64,000 bases of DNA from Collinsella sp. OM04-5 (GCF_003439125.1 NZ_QSUU01000002.1:70611-134610), one strand, 5' to 3'; shown: positions 22,356-32,013, counted from the first letter of the stretch. Notes: generated from the letters alone by a model not told the origin. Translations and numbers: made by a program.

Positions 22356-24851
22356 ATGACCGCAACCGCCAGTCGAACCACCAACCGCAGACCCGAGCTT
22401 TTGGCGCCCGCCGGAGGGCCCGAGCCCTTTGCCGCCGCACTCGCCGCCGGGGCAGACGCCATCTACTGCGGCATGGGCAGCTTCAACGCCCGCCGCAAGG
22501 CCACCAACTTTACCGACGAGGCCTTTGAGCAGGCCTGCCGCGCCGCGCATCTGGCCGGCTCGCGCGTCTACGTCACGGTCAACATCGTCATCAAGCAGTC
22601 CGAGATGAGCGATGCGCTGCAGCTCATCCATCGCTGCTCCACGCTGGGCGCCGACGCCTTCATCATCCAGGACTGGGGCCTGTTCTTTGAGGTCAAACGC
22701 ACGATGCCCAGCATCGAGACGCATATCTCGACCCAGACGAACATCCACGACGACCGCGGAACCCTTTGGTGCCGCGAGCAGGGCGCCGACCGCGTGACCC
22801 TCTCGCGCGAGCTTTCCATCGACGAGATTGCCGCCATTCACGATGCCGCGCCCGATGTGGACCTTGAGGTCTTTAGCCATGGCGCCATCTGCTTTTGCTA
22901 TTCGGGCCTGTGTCTGCTTTCGAGCTTTGCCATGGCGGGACGATCGGCCAACCGTGGCATGTGCGCCCAGCCCTGCCGCTTGCCCTACGAGCTGATCGAC
23001 GAGAACGGTCGCTCGCTCTCCCCTGCCGGTCGCGAGCGCGCGCTGTGCCCGCGTGACACCAACACCTCGCAGCTTGTTCGCCGTCTGTATGACGCCGGCG
23101 CCGCGTCGCTCAAGCTCGAGGGCCGCATGAAGGCGCCCGATTACGTGTACTCCATCGTTGATGTGTATCGTCACGAAATTGACGACATGCTATCCGGAGC
23201 CACCGTTGCCAAGGACGAGGAAGCCGCCCGCCAGCGCCAGCTCAAGCGCTGCTTTAACCGCGACTTTACGCACGCCTATCAGGACGGTACCTCGGGTGAC
23301 GAGATGATGAGTTACGAGCGCTCCAACAACCGCGGCCAGATCGTGGGCACGGTGCTCGGCAGCCACCTGGCCAACCGCGATGTGCGCGGGCTCAAGCCCG
23401 ACGACCGCCGTCGCCGCGCCGCCATCGCCCGCATTGAGTTGTTTGAGCCCGTGGGCAAGGGCGACCTGCTGGAGCTTCGCCACGACGATGAGTTCGACCA
23501 GTTCCTGACCACCATCGCCGCCGATGATGCCGCTGCCGGCGATGTTATCGAGTGTCGCGTGCCCCGTAGCATGCCCGAGGGCTGCCGCGTGCGCGTGATT
23601 CGAAGCCAGCGCGCTATTGACGCTGCCAGCGCCGCGCTCAAGCGCGATGTGCTGCGCCGCCGAGCTGTTGATGTATCCGTCGTGGCGCGCCTGGGCAAGC
23701 CGTTTACTGTCACGCTCACCTGCTGTGACGACCCCGCGCTCACCGCCACCGCCACGGGCTTCACCGTCGAGGCCGCCAAGACCCGCGCCGTCGAGGCATC
23801 CGATCTGGTTGAGCACGTCGGGCGCATGGGCTCCTCTCCCTTTGAGGCCGCGAGCTTTGACGTGGCCCTCGACGAGAGTTGCGGCATGGGCTTTTCCGCC
23901 GTGCACAAGGTGCGCGCCGCCGCTTGTAAGGCGCTGGAAGAGGCCATTCTGGCACCGTACGAGGAGCGCGCCCGCACGCTCGAGCTACCGGCGATTGTCA
24001 CCAATGATTCCCGCCCCGCGCCCGAGCACTACCGCGATGAGCCGCAGATCTGCGCTACCGTCACCTCGCTCGAGGCCGCCGAGGCCGCTCGCGCGGAGGG
24101 TGCAACGCGCATCTACATGACCACCGACGCGCTCGAGGCTGTCGGACTCTCCCCTGCCGATGCATTTGAGCAGGGTATTGTGCCCGCACTCGACGAGGTC
24201 TGCCGCGCCGTTGACCACGTCCGCGTTGACCCATGGGTTGTTGCCGGCGCCACGGTCGCTATTGGCAACATCTCTGAGCTTGCCCTGGCCGCCCAGGTTG
24301 GCGCCACGGCCGAGATTCGCTCTTGCCTGCCGGTGCACAACACGCCCTGCATGGAGGCGCTTGCCGAGCGCGGAGCCGGTGCGTTTTGGCTCTCGCCCGA
24401 GATCACGCTCGACGAGATTGTCTCGCTCGGCGCCGCCGCGCCCGCGGCTCTAGGCATCACCGTCTTTGGCCGCCCGCGCGTTATGACAAGCGAGCATTGC
24501 ATTCTGCAGGTTGCCAACGGTTGCATCCACGATTGTGCCAGCTGCCGCCTGCGTGCCCGTAAGCTCTCGCTCAAGAATATCGACGGAAAGGTCATGCCGG
24601 TGCGTACCGACATCCACGGCCGCTCACGCTTGTACGACGCCTACCCCATCGACCTCACGCCGCAGGTACCACAGCTGCTCGACGCCGGCGTCCGTCGTCT
24701 TATGGTGGACGGCACACTGCTCGAGACGGATGAGGTGGGCCGCGCCACCGCTCGCGTCCGCCGCGCCGTCGAGGCAGCGCAAGCCGGCCGCAAGCCCGCC
24801 GCCCGCCTGCGCGGTGCCACCTCGGGCTGCATGTTTGTGGGAATCAGCTAA
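22356..24851 (+). CDS. U32-family peptidase, RlhA-like (23S rRNA C2501 hydroxylation)
   Basis: 831 aa. The N-terminal U32 domain (ELLAPAGGPEPF through EVFSHGAICFCYSGLC) contains the Fe-S cysteines in SGLC, NRGMC and AQPC. A long middle region matches the DUF3656 type, and a second barrel-like part follows (residues about 560-830). This architecture is that of RlhA, which hydroxylates a 23S rRNA cytidine using prephenate, rather than of a secreted collagenase. Start ATG 22356 follows AAAGGCAGG. It is followed 15 bp on by a pseudouridine synthase, a second rRNA-modification type gene. Confidence 0.85.
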   Translation: MTATASRTTNRRPELLAPAGGPEPFAAALAAGADAIYCGMGSFNARRKATNFTDEAFEQACRAAHLAGSRVYVTVNIVIKQSEMSDALQLIHRCSTLGADAFIIQDWGLFFEVKRTMPSIETHISTQTNIHDDRGTLWCREQGADRVTLSRELSIDEIAAIHDAAPDVDLEVFSHGAICFCYSGLCLLSSFAMAGRSANRGMCAQPCRLPYELIDENGRSLSPAGRERALCPRDTNTSQLVRRLYDAGAASLKLEGRMKAPDYVYSIVDVYRHEIDDMLSGATVAKDEEAARQRQLKRCFNRDFTHAYQDGTSGDEMMSYERSNNRGQIVGTVLGSHLANRDVRGLKPDDRRRRAAIARIELFEPVGKGDLLELRHDDEFDQFLTTIAADDAAAGDVIECRVPRSMPEGCRVRVIRSQRAIDAASAALKRDVLRRRAVDVSVVARLGKPFTVTLTCCDDPALTATATGFTVEAAKTRAVEASDLVEHVGRMGSSPFEAASFDVALDESCGMGFSAVHKVRAAACKALEEAILAPYEERARTLELPAIVTNDSRPAPEHYRDEPQICATVTSLEAAEAARAEGATRIYMTTDALEAVGLSPADAFEQGIVPALDEVCRAVDHVRVDPWVVAGATVAIGNISELALAAQVGATAEIRSCLPVHNTPCMEALAERGAGAFWLSPEITLDEIVSLGAAAPAALGITVFGRPRVMTSEHCILQVANGCIHDCASCRLRARKLSLKNIDGKVMPVRTDIHGRSRLYDAYPIDLTPQVPQLLDAGVRRLMVDGTLLETDEVGRATARVRRAVEAAQAGRKPAARLRGATSGCMFVGIS

Positions 24852-24866
24852 CCGAAAGGCTTACAC

Positions 24867-25526
24867 GTGAACGAAGAACCTCAAGTCCTCTACTGCGACG
24901 CCTGGCTCATGGCCATCGGCAAGCCCGCCGGCATGATCGTCCACGGCGACGGCACCGGCGAGCGCACGCTCACCGACTACGCCAGCGACCTGCTGCTGGC
25001 GATGGGCGACGGCTTTGCCGCGACCGACATGCAGCCGCTCAACCGCTTGGACCGCGACACCACCGGCGTGGTGCTGTTCTCACTCGACAAGCAGACGCAG
25101 CCCGCCTTTGATCAGATGATTATCGACCACGCGTTCGAAAAGCACTACCTAGCGCTCGCCGAGGGCAAAATCGACTGGAACGAGAAGCTCATCGACAAGC
25201 CTATCGCCCGCGACCGCCACGATAGCCGCAAGATGCGCGTTGGCGCCAGCGGCAAGCCGTCTCAGACGCGCGTCAAGGTACTCAAGCGCCTTAAGAGCCG
25301 CCGTGGCCTGCCTACGCGCTCGTATATTGATGTCGAGCTGCTCACCGGCCGCAAGCACCAGATCCGCGTGCACCTGGCAAGCGAGCATCATCCCTTGATT
25401 GGCGACGACCTGTACGGAACGCCGCGTCCCTGCGGCCTGATGCTCCACGCCCACAGCGTATCCTTCACGCATCCCGTAACCGGCGAGCACATCCACATCG
25501 AAGCCCCCTGCCCCTGGGAGCCCTAA
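24867..25526 (+). CDS. RluA-family pseudouridine synthase
   Basis: 219 aa. The catalytic motif NRLDRDTTG and the later ELLTGRKHQIRVHLA are diagnostic of RluA enzymes, which isomerise uridine in rRNA or tRNA. No S4 domain is present, so it is a short form. The GTG start has AAAGG upstream. It is probably co-transcribed with the U32 gene. The target uridine cannot be told. Confidence 0.9.
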   Translation: MNEEPQVLYCDAWLMAIGKPAGMIVHGDGTGERTLTDYASDLLLAMGDGFAATDMQPLNRLDRDTTGVVLFSLDKQTQPAFDQMIIDHAFEKHYLALAEGKIDWNEKLIDKPIARDRHDSRKMRVGASGKPSQTRVKVLKRLKSRRGLPTRSYIDVELLTGRKHQIRVHLASEHHPLIGDDLYGTPRPCGLMLHAHSVSFTHPVTGEHIHIEAPCPWEP

Positions 25527-25566
25527 AACCTGCCAAAAAGGGACAGGTTTATTTTGGCAGGTTTTA
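25524..25566. repeat. Constant-loop hairpin, copy 1
   Basis: Perfect 15-bp arms TAAAACCTGCCAAAA / TTTTGGCAGGTTTTA around the 13-base loop AGGGACAGGTTTA. The left arm includes the stop codon of the pseudouridine synthase gene. The same loop recurs at 27.7 and 51.3 kb. It may serve as the terminator between the convergent genes. Confidence 0.75.
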
Positions 25567-25580
25567 TCTGGACAAACGTC

Positions 25581-25620
25581 AAAACCACCACAAAGGTTCC
25601 TGCCCCTTCGCGGTGGTTTT
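25581..25620. repeat. Second hairpin between convergent genes
   Basis: AAAACCACC / GGTGGTTTT (9 bp perfect) with a 22-base loop containing GGTTCCTGCCCCTT, a relative of the GGGACAG loops. It may terminate the deoR-type transcript from the right. Confidence 0.55.
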
Positions 25621-25642
25621 GGCCTTAGCCCGTCCCTTGCTG

Positions 25643-26389
25643 TTAGACCGTGATGACGTTGTCCATTGCCCGGTACTTGGCAGGGACATCGCCTGCGGTA
25701 ACAATCGTTGCGTCACGGAAGTCCGCGAACTTGACGGGCGCCACCATGCCAAATTTACTGGCGTCCGAGATTACGAAGCGCTTGGCCGTATGGCGCATCG
25801 AGATACGCTTTACTTGCGCCTCCTCGATATCGGGCGCCGTGAAGCCCTGCTCGGCGGCAATGCCGTTAGAGCCCCAAAAGCCACAGTTGAAGTTGTAGCG
25901 GTCTAAGGTTGCCAAGGCATCGGGGCCAACGAGCGCCTCGGTCTCGGGTTTGAGCTCGCCACCCAGCACCACGGTACGCATGCCGCGCAAAGCAAGGCGT
26001 TGAGCATGGAGCACGGAATCGGTCACATAGGTGACATCTTCAAGGTGTGGAAGATGCTCGATGAGCCTGAGCGTCGTCGAACCCGAGTCGATGTATACAA
26101 AGCTCTCGGGCTCCACAAGTGCCGCCGCACGGGCGCAGATACGCTCCTTGTCGTCGTTATGGAGGTCGCTGCGCTCATTAAGCGTTAGGTCGCGCGTCAC
26201 GTGCGCGCGCTCCAGACTTGTCGCGCCTCCGTGCACCTTGGCGATACGGTGTGCTCGGTCGAGCGTCTGCAGGTCGCGCCGAATGGTAGACGCCGTCACG
26301 CCCAGGGCTTCGGCAAGCTCCGGCACGGTAACCGAGCCGGTCTGCTGAACCATCGACACGATCGCGTTGAGCCTATCTTCCGCTAGCAT
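25643..26389 (-). CDS. DeoR-family transcriptional repressor
   Basis: 248 aa. The N-terminal winged helix is VTVPELAEALGVTASTIRRDLQTLDR. The C-terminal DeoR sugar-phosphate sensor carries YIDSGSTTLRL, VTDSVLHA and VVLGGELKPET. It starts three bases after the upstream oxidoreductase stop, whose last codons supply GAGGAG as the ribosome-binding site, so the two are one operon. It likely senses a phosphorylated sugar and controls this operon. Confidence 0.92.
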   Translation of the reverse strand: MLAEDRLNAIVSMVQQTGSVTVPELAEALGVTASTIRRDLQTLDRAHRIAKVHGGATSLERAHVTRDLTLNERSDLHNDDKERICARAAALVEPESFVYIDSGSTTLRLIEHLPHLEDVTYVTDSVLHAQRLALRGMRTVVLGGELKPETEALVGPDALATLDRYNFNCGFWGSNGIAAEQGFTAPDIEEAQVKRISMRHTAKRFVISDASKFGMVAPVKFADFRDATIVTAGDVPAKYRAMDNVITV

Positions 26390-26392
26390 CGC

Positions 26393-27472
26393 TTACTCCT
26401 CCTCGGGGTACACGACTCCCCAGTCGGCGCGTAGCTTGGTCATCAGCTCCATAACATCAGAAGCATAGCCCAGAAGCTCACGCTTAGAGTCGTCGCCGGC
26501 AACGGCCTTCTCAAGATCGGCCATCTCATAGCAAAGGGCGTAAGCCTCGGTGCCGGCGTGGACCTCCTCGCGGTGGCCGTCCGCAGTCCACACGATAGTC
26601 GCGTGATCGGCGCGCGGATACTCGTTGACCTCGATATAGCACTTATCGAAGCTAATAATCGAGCGCTTGGGTTGCTTGGAGTGGAGCGTGAGGCTCACAA
26701 CACCCAGCTGCTGCTCGGCATTACGGCAGACGATGCCGCCCGCAACGTCAACACCGGTCTCACAGGTGTTGCCCAACGAAACGACCTCAATGGGCTGGCT
26801 TGCCATAAAGAGACGCATGACGGACAGGGCATACACGCCAATGTCGAGCATGGCACCGCCAGCAAGGTTGCGGTTGTAGAAGCGATTGGTCAGATCGCCG
26901 TACTCCTTGTAGCTACCAAAGTTGAGCTGGGCGAGGTTCATGCGACCAAACTCGCCGGCATCCATGCGACGGCGCAGCTCTTGATACAAGGGCATATGAA
27001 GCACCGTGGTGGCGTCCATGAGGACGACGTTGTGCTCGTCGGCGATGGCACGCGCCTCGTCGAGCTCAGCGGAATTGAGGGTAATGGCTTTCTCGCAGAG
27101 CACGTGCTTGCCGGCGGCCAGCGCGTCACGCAGATAGGTGATATGCGTGTTGTGCGGCGTGGTGATATAGACGGCGTCGATGCCCGGATCGGCGTAGAGG
27201 TCCTCAACCGATTCATAGACCTTCTCGATGCCATACTGCTCAGCAAAAGCCTGAGCCTTGGACAGCGTACGGTTGGCGACGCCCGCAAGCTTGCGGCCGG
27301 CAAGAGCGAGAGACTGGGCCATCTGGTTGGCGATAACGCCGCACCCGATCACAGCCCAACGAAGCTCGGGAGCCGTAAAGATATCATCGGGGAATGGCTT
27401 GTCCTGGACCGAAGCGAACGCTGCTTTTGCGGCTGCCGCGGCGTCGAGCGGAGCCTGCTTGGAATCTGCCAT
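26393..27472 (-). CDS. Gfo/Idh/MocA-family NAD(P)-dependent oxidoreductase
   Basis: 359 aa. After a 45-residue lead, the Rossmann motif WAVIGCGVIANQMAQSLA appears, then the family's CEKAITLN segment with the conserved Lys, and a GGAMLDIGVYALSV substrate-domain motif. These enzymes oxidise or dehydrogenate sugars and polyols; the substrate is unknown. Start ATG 27472 follows AGGAGG. It is first in a two-gene operon with the DeoR regulator. Confidence 0.9.
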   Translation of the reverse strand: MADSKQAPLDAAAAAKAAFASVQDKPFPDDIFTAPELRWAVIGCGVIANQMAQSLALAGRKLAGVANRTLSKAQAFAEQYGIEKVYESVEDLYADPGIDAVYITTPHNTHITYLRDALAAGKHVLCEKAITLNSAELDEARAIADEHNVVLMDATTVLHMPLYQELRRRMDAGEFGRMNLAQLNFGSYKEYGDLTNRFYNRNLAGGAMLDIGVYALSVMRLFMASQPIEVVSLGNTCETGVDVAGGIVCRNAEQQLGVVSLTLHSKQPKRSIISFDKCYIEVNEYPRADHATIVWTADGHREEVHAGTEAYALCYEMADLEKAVAGDDSKRELLGYASDVMELMTKLRADWGVVYPEEE

Positions 27473-27700
27473 TATGTGCCTCCTGTGTCATAGAACGCCT
27501 TGCTTTCTGACAGCTCTATATTCGCACAAACACGCGCTTCTGTGCGCGTTTTTGCGTATCTCACCGCTAAACGGTCATTGTTGTCCCGAAAACGGCGCAT
27601 CTATACGCATGGGTGTGCAATTAACGCAATCTAACGCGCATAAACGCGCACACAAGCAATTTGTACAGCGCACCCGCTCATCTATGCTTGCCCATTAAGG
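27473..27700. other. Promoter region of the oxidoreductase operon
   Basis: AACGCGCA repeats occur (near 27630 and 27643), and ACGCGC...GCGCGT lies around 27533-27560. They could be DeoR-protein operators. No promoter hexamers are assigned. Confidence 0.35.
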
Positions 27701-27731
27701 GCACTCATTTAAGTCTGTCCCCAATGAGTGC
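27701..27731. repeat. Constant-loop hairpin, copy 2
   Basis: Arms GCACTCATT / AATGAGTGC (9 bp perfect) around a 13-base loop which on the minus strand reads GGGGACAGACTTA. This matches the loop at 25.5 kb while the stem is unrelated. Confidence 0.7.
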
Positions 27732-27748
27732 AATGAGTAGGGATAGAA

Positions 27749-27780
27749 AAAGGCCCGGGTGCCGTGGCATCCGGGCCTTT
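27749..27780 (-). terminator. Terminator of the rplC-rplX operon
   Basis: On the minus strand, AAAGGCCCGG...CCGGGCCTTT with T5, beginning about 25 bp after the rplX stop. It shows that the ribosomal operon ends here, without rplE. Confidence 0.9.
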
Positions 27781-27806
27781 GCTAGCAACTTGATGTTGCG
27801 GGCAGC

Positions 27807-28112
27807 TTAGAACTTGTGACCGCACTTCTTGCAGACGCGCAGCTTGTTCTTGCCGTCCTTCTCGTGACCGACGCGGGTAACCTTACCGCACTCGGGGCAG
27901 ACGAGATTGACGTTGGAGGCGTCGATGGGAGCCTCCTGCGAAACGATGCCGCCCTGCTGGTTGGCAGCGTTGGGCTTGACGGCCTTCTTGACGACCGAAA
28001 CGCCCTCGACAACGACCTTGTTCTCGGCGGGGAGAGCACGCAGGACAACGCCCTGCTTGCCGCGATCCTTACCAGAGAGAACCTGGACCTTATCGCCCTT
28101 CTTGATATACAT
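27807..28112 (-). CDS. rplX: 50S ribosomal protein L24
   Basis: 101 aa. The KOW motif [18 protein letters not shown] is at the start. The C-terminal CPECGK...CKKCG pair could bind zinc, as in many L24 proteins. L24 starts 50S assembly on 23S rRNA. It is the last gene of this operon; rplE, which normally follows, is absent. Confidence 0.97.
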   Translation of the reverse strand: MYIKKGDKVQVLSGKDRGKQGVVLRALPAENKVVVEGVSVVKKAVKPNAANQQGGIVSQEAPIDASNVNLVCPECGKVTRVGHEKDGKNKLRVCKKCGHKF

Positions 28113-28125
28113 ATATCTCCCCTAA

Positions 28126-28494
28126 CTACAGGGTCTCGGGAGCGAGCGAGACGATCTTCATGTACTTCTTGTCACGAAGCTCGCGAGCGACGGGCCCGAA
28201 GATACGGGTGCCGACGGGCGAACCATCGTTGTTGATGACAACGCAGGCGTTCTCATCAAAGCGAATGTAGGAGCCATCCTTGCGGCGGATCTCCTTAACG
28301 GTGCGAACGACGACGCAACGGACAACGTCCTTCTTCTTGACGTTGGCGCCAGGGGTAGCCTCCTGGACAGCACCGATGAACACATCGCCGATGCCTGCAT
28401 AACGACGCTTGGAACCGCCAAGCACCTTGATGCAGCGAATCTTGCGAGCGCCGGAGTTGTCGGCGACGTTCAGCATGGTTTGCATCTGAATCAT
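28126..28494 (-). CDS. rplN: 50S ribosomal protein L14
   Basis: 122 aa, the usual length, with [18 protein letters not shown] at the start and [11 protein letters not shown] near the end. It binds 23S rRNA at the subunit interface. Start ATG 28494 has CGGAGG upstream. A 118-bp gap separates it from rpsQ. Confidence 0.98.
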   Translation of the reverse strand: MIQMQTMLNVADNSGARKIRCIKVLGGSKRRYAGIGDVFIGAVQEATPGANVKKKDVVRCVVVRTVKEIRRKDGSYIRFDENACVVINNDGSPVGTRIFGPVARELRDKKYMKIVSLAPETL

Positions 28495-28612
28495 GGTAGA
28501 TGTTCCTCCGAACTAAGAACCGAAGAGAGGTGCGCAGCCTTTATACGGCCCGTGGTATGCAAGCCAGGCATACGCACATCTTCGGAAACGTACAAGTCGT
28601 AAGAGCGACTGC

Positions 28613-28873
28613 TTATTTAGCGCGCTCGACGACCTCGATGAGGCGCCAACGCTTCATCTTGGACATAGGACGGGTCTCCATAACGCGGACGGTGTCGCCC
28701 ACGCCAGCCGTGCACTCCTCGTCGTGAGCGTGCAGCTTCTTGGAGCTGGTCATCATCTTGCCGTACTTGGGGTGACGCTTGCGCTCGGTGATGGTGACAA
28801 CAATGGTCTTGGCACCGGAGACGGAGGTAACGACACCCGTACGGACCTTACGCGAGTTACGCGAATCAGTCAT
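28613..28873 (-). CDS. rpsQ: 30S ribosomal protein S17
   Basis: 86 aa; GVVTSVSGAKTIVV, HPKYGKMMTSSKK and the GDTVRVMETRPMSK block are typical. It is a primary 16S rRNA binder. AAGGAG precedes ATG 28873. Confidence 0.97.
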   Translation of the reverse strand: MTDSRNSRKVRTGVVTSVSGAKTIVVTITERKRHPKYGKMMTSSKKLHAHDEECTAGVGDTVRVMETRPMSKMKRWRLIEVVERAK

Positions 28874-28889
28874 GTTCTCTCCTTAGGTC

Positions 28890-29105
28890 CTACTCGGCGA
28901 CAGCGGACTTCTCCGCTGCAATCTCGCGGGCGCGCTGCTCCGTGAGGACGCGAGCGATGTCCTTCTTCACGGTGTTGACGCGAGCGGTGTTGTCCAGCTG
29001 GCTGGTGGCCATCTGGAAACGAAGGTTAAAGAGCTCGGCGCGCATTTCCTTCAGCTTCTCAACGAGCTGAGCGTCCGAGAGCTCACGAATCTCTGCGGGC
29101 TTCAT
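28890..29105 (-). CDS. rpmC: 50S ribosomal protein L29
   Basis: 71 aa; IRELSDAQLVEKLKEMRAEL and NLRFQMATSQLDN are the L29 signature. It sits near the peptide exit tunnel. Its ATG overlaps the rplP stop by one base (TAATG), with GGAG in the rplP end, so translation is coupled. Confidence 0.96.
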   Translation of the reverse strand: MKPAEIRELSDAQLVEKLKEMRAELFNLRFQMATSQLDNTARVNTVKKDIARVLTEQRAREIAAEKSAVAE

Positions 29106-29608
29106 TAGTTCTCCTCCTTGGCGGCGGCGGCGTCCTCAGCAGCCCACTTGGCCTCGAGAGCGGCCTCCTCAGCCATCTCCTTCTGGATGCGCTGCTCAGC
29201 GTTCTTGGCAGCAACAATCTTGGTCTTGATGGGAAGCTTGTGCTGTGCAAGACGCAGAGCCTCGCGAGCGACCTCCTCGGGCACGCCCTTGACCTCGAAC
29301 ATGATGCGGCCGGGCTTGACGACGGCCACCCACTCCTCGGGGTTACCCTTACCAGAACCCATGCGAGTCTCGGCAGGCTTCTTGGTGATGGGCTTATCGG
29401 GGAAGATCGTGATGTACACACGACCGCCACGCTTCATGTAGCGGGTCATGGCAATACGAGCGGCCTCGATCTGACGGTTGGTGATCCAATGGGCCTCGAG
29501 AGCCTGGATACCAAACTCGCCGAAATGCAGCTCGGTATTACCCTTGGCCTGGCCCTTCATGGAGCCACGCTGCACCTTGCGGTGAAGAATACGCTTAGGG
29601 GCAAGCAC
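29105..29608 (-). CDS. rplP: 50S ribosomal protein L16, with extended C-terminus
   Basis: 167 aa. The core ([38 protein letters not shown]) is complete by about residue 138. A further 28 residues, rich in Ala and Glu, extend beyond the usual 137-140 aa. The GTG start overlaps the rpsC stop (TAGTG). It helps form the A-site region. Confidence 0.96.
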   Translation of the reverse strand: MLAPKRILHRKVQRGSMKGQAKGNTELHFGEFGIQALEAHWITNRQIEAARIAMTRYMKRGGRVYITIFPDKPITKKPAETRMGSGKGNPEEWVAVVKPGRIMFEVKGVPEEVAREALRLAQHKLPIKTKIVAAKNAEQRIQKEMAEEAALEAKWAAEDAAAAKEEN

Positions 29609-30318
29609 TACTGACCCCTCCTCTCGGAGTTACGACGACGAGGACGGGAAGAGCCCTCGAGTGCAGGGTTGGGAACAGGCTGGCCCGGGAGCTTCTCGCC
29701 CAGGTAGATCCAGACCTTCACGCCGCAGGCACCCATGGTGGTGCTGGCGACAGCCGTGCCGTAGTCGATCTTGGCACGAAGGGTGTGCAGAGGCACGCGA
29801 CCCTCACGGTACCACTCACGACGGCCCATCTCGGCACCGCCGAGACGACCGGAGCACTGGATACGGATGCCCTTGGCACCGGCCTTGCGGGCGGACTGGA
29901 CAGCCTTGCGCATAGCGCGACGGAAGGCAACGCGGCCCTCGAGCTGCTCAGCGATGGACTGAGCAACGAGGTTGGCGTCGAGCTCGGGGCGCTTGATCTC
30001 GACAACGTCGACGGAGAGCTGGCCCTTGGAGACGCCAGCGACCTTCTCGAGCTCGGTGCGGAGGGTATCGATCTCGGCACCCTTCTTACCGATGACAACG
30101 CCGGGGCGAGCGGTGAGGATGATAACCTTCACCTTGTCGCCAGCGCGCTCGATCTCGACGCGGGAGACAGCTGCGCGGGAAAGACGCTTCTCGAGGTACT
30201 TGCGGATCTCGAGATCGTTACCGAGGGTCTTAGCGTAATCCTTCTCTGCGAACCAGCGGGAGCGCCAGTTCTCGGTGATGCCAAGACGGAAGCCGGTGGG
30301 GTAGACTTTCTGACCCAT
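29608..30318 (-). CDS. rpsC: 30S ribosomal protein S3
   Basis: 236 aa; [14 protein letters not shown] at the start, KH domain ([13 protein letters not shown]), and the [27 protein letters not shown] block. It lies at the mRNA entry site. It is followed by rplP with a stop/start overlap. Confidence 0.98.
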   Translation of the reverse strand: MGQKVYPTGFRLGITENWRSRWFAEKDYAKTLGNDLEIRKYLEKRLSRAAVSRVEIERAGDKVKVIILTARPGVVIGKKGAEIDTLRTELEKVAGVSKGQLSVDVVEIKRPELDANLVAQSIAEQLEGRVAFRRAMRKAVQSARKAGAKGIRIQCSGRLGGAEMGRREWYREGRVPLHTLRAKIDYGTAVASTTMGACGVKVWIYLGEKLPGQPVPNPALEGSSRPRRRNSERRGQ

Positions 30319-30324
30319 ACAGCT

Positions 30325-30696
30325 TTACGCCTCCTTTCGAGGAGCAACGACGACGGTGATGTGGGAAGTACGCTTCAGAATGCGAGAAGCGGAACCCTTG
30401 GCGCGGGGACGGATGCGCTTAAGCGTCGGACCCTCGTCAACATAGGCAGCGGCGACAACCAGGTTGTCGGCACGCAGACCGTTGTTGTTCTCGGCGTTCG
30501 CAACGGCGGAACGGAGAACCTTCTCGACATCCACGGCGACGGCGCGGTCGCAGAAGTGGAGGATGTCGAAGGCCTGAGCGACAGGCTTGCGGCGGATCAG
30601 ATCGACCACCAGGCGGGCCTTGCTGGGGGAAACACGCACGTACTTAGCGACGGCGCGAACCTCGGTGGCCTCAGTTTCAATAGACTTAGTTGCCAT
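30325..30696 (-). CDS. rplV: 50S ribosomal protein L22
   Basis: 123 aa; [17 protein letters not shown] and [17 protein letters not shown] are characteristic. The beta-hairpin lines the exit tunnel. About 10 extra N-terminal residues precede the common core. Confidence 0.97.
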   Translation of the reverse strand: MATKSIETEATEVRAVAKYVRVSPSKARLVVDLIRRKPVAQAFDILHFCDRAVAVDVEKVLRSAVANAENNNGLRADNLVVAAAYVDEGPTLKRIRPRAKGSASRILKRTSHITVVVAPRKEA

Positions 30697-30710
30697 TTAC
30701 GGTTAACCCC

Positions 30711-30971
30711 CTATTTGGCCTTGTGGCCACGGAACGTACGAGTCGGCGCGAACTCGCCGAGCTTGTGACCAACCATGGACTCGGTAACATACACGGGCAC
30801 ATGCTTGCGGCCGTCGTGGACGGCGATGGTGTGACCAACCATCTCGGGGAAGATGGTGGACGCGCGGGACCAGGTCTTCACGACGTCCTTCTTGCCAGCC
30901 TCGTTCATCGCGGTGATACGCGAGAGAAGGCGAGTCTCCACGAACGGGCCCTTTTTGAGACTTCTGCTCAT
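30711..30971 (-). CDS. rpsS: 30S ribosomal protein S19
   Basis: 86 aa; [30 protein letters not shown] and [14 protein letters not shown] are standard. It binds 16S rRNA in the head with S13. Spacing to rplV is 14 bp. Confidence 0.98.
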   Translation of the reverse strand: MSRSLKKGPFVETRLLSRITAMNEAGKKDVVKTWSRASTIFPEMVGHTIAVHDGRKHVPVYVTESMVGHKLGEFAPTRTFRGHKAK

Positions 30972-31003
30972 AAGTGCTTTCTCCTAAAACTCGGTATCCG
31001 AAA

Positions 31004-31834
31004 TTACTTCTTACGGCGACGAATGATGTGCTGGTTCGAGACCTTCTTCTTCTTGCGCGTACGAAGGCCCTTCGTCGGCTTACCCCAGGGGGTAACAGAG
31101 GGACGACCAGAGGTGTGGTTCTTGCCCTCGCCACCGCCGTGCGGGTGGTCGACAGGGTTCATGACGGTACCGCGGACGGTCGGGCGCACGTTCATGTGAC
31201 GCTTACGGCCGGCCTTGCCGATGACGATGTTGGCGTGATCGGCGTTGCCGACCTCACCGACGGTGGCACGGCAGGTAACGAGGATGCGACGCATCTCGGA
31301 GGAAGGCATACGGACGATAGCGTACTTGCCCTCCTTACCCATCAGCTGGCAGGAGTTACCGGCGGAACGGGCGATAGCGGCGCCCTTGCCCGGCTGGAAC
31401 TCGACGGCGTGGATGAGCGTACCGACGGGGATGTCGGCGAGGGGCAGAGCGTTGCCCGGCTTGATGTCGGCGTCAGAACCGGACATGACGGTCTGACCGA
31501 CCTCGAGGCCCTTGGGGGCCAGGATGTAGCGCTTCTCACCGTCAGCGTAGTGCAGCAGAGCGATGCGAGCGGAACGGTTCGGATCGTACTCGATCGTGGC
31601 AACCTTGGCGGGCACGCCGTCCTTGTTGCGCTTGAAGTCGATCACGCGGTAACGACGCTTCACGCCGCCGCCCTGGTGGCGGGTGGTGATGCGGCCGTTG
31701 TTGTTACGACCGGCCTTCTTGGGCAGGGGCTCGAGAAGAGACTTCTCGGGCTTGGTGCAGGTGATCTCGGAGAAATCGGAGATCGTCTGCCAACGCCTAC
31801 CAGCGGAGGTCGGCTTAAGGTGCTTTACAGCCAT
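31004..31834 (-). CDS. rplB: 50S ribosomal protein L2
   Basis: 276 aa from ATG 31834; an upstream 25-codon open frame is not used. [21 protein letters not shown], and the C-terminal [13 protein letters not shown] with the peptidyl-transferase histidine are present. It is separated from rplW by an unusually long 179-bp gap with hairpins. Confidence 0.98.
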   Translation of the reverse strand: MAVKHLKPTSAGRRWQTISDFSEITCTKPEKSLLEPLPKKAGRNNNGRITTRHQGGGVKRRYRVIDFKRNKDGVPAKVATIEYDPNRSARIALLHYADGEKRYILAPKGLEVGQTVMSGSDADIKPGNALPLADIPVGTLIHAVEFQPGKGAAIARSAGNSCQLMGKEGKYAIVRMPSSEMRRILVTCRATVGEVGNADHANIVIGKAGRKRHMNVRPTVRGTVMNPVDHPHGGGEGKNHTSGRPSVTPWGKPTKGLRTRKKKKVSNQHIIRRRKK

Positions 31835-32013
31835 TACAATCCCTTTCAATAGGAATCCGTTAGCCATCGCAGACAGGGATTCGAGGTTCTGCCTCGGGTG
31901 CGATGACACCGGACGTATACACGGTTCCGGGCGTGTCCATTTTATACGCCCAAAACCTTGAGCTCTCGCCTCCCCTATTTGGGAGGCATGAGCTCACTCA
32001 ACAGCAGCGAGTC
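31835..32013 (-). promoter_or_regulatory. rplW-rplB intergenic region with repeated GTATAC...GGGCGT motif
   Basis: A 24-nt block at 31915-31938 differs at three positions from a block at 33780-33803 ahead of rplC. Hairpins GCCTCCC/GGGAGGC (about 31967-31987) and GGGCGT/ACGCCC (31928-31950) are also present. This may be an internal promoter or attenuator in the operon. Confidence 0.4.
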
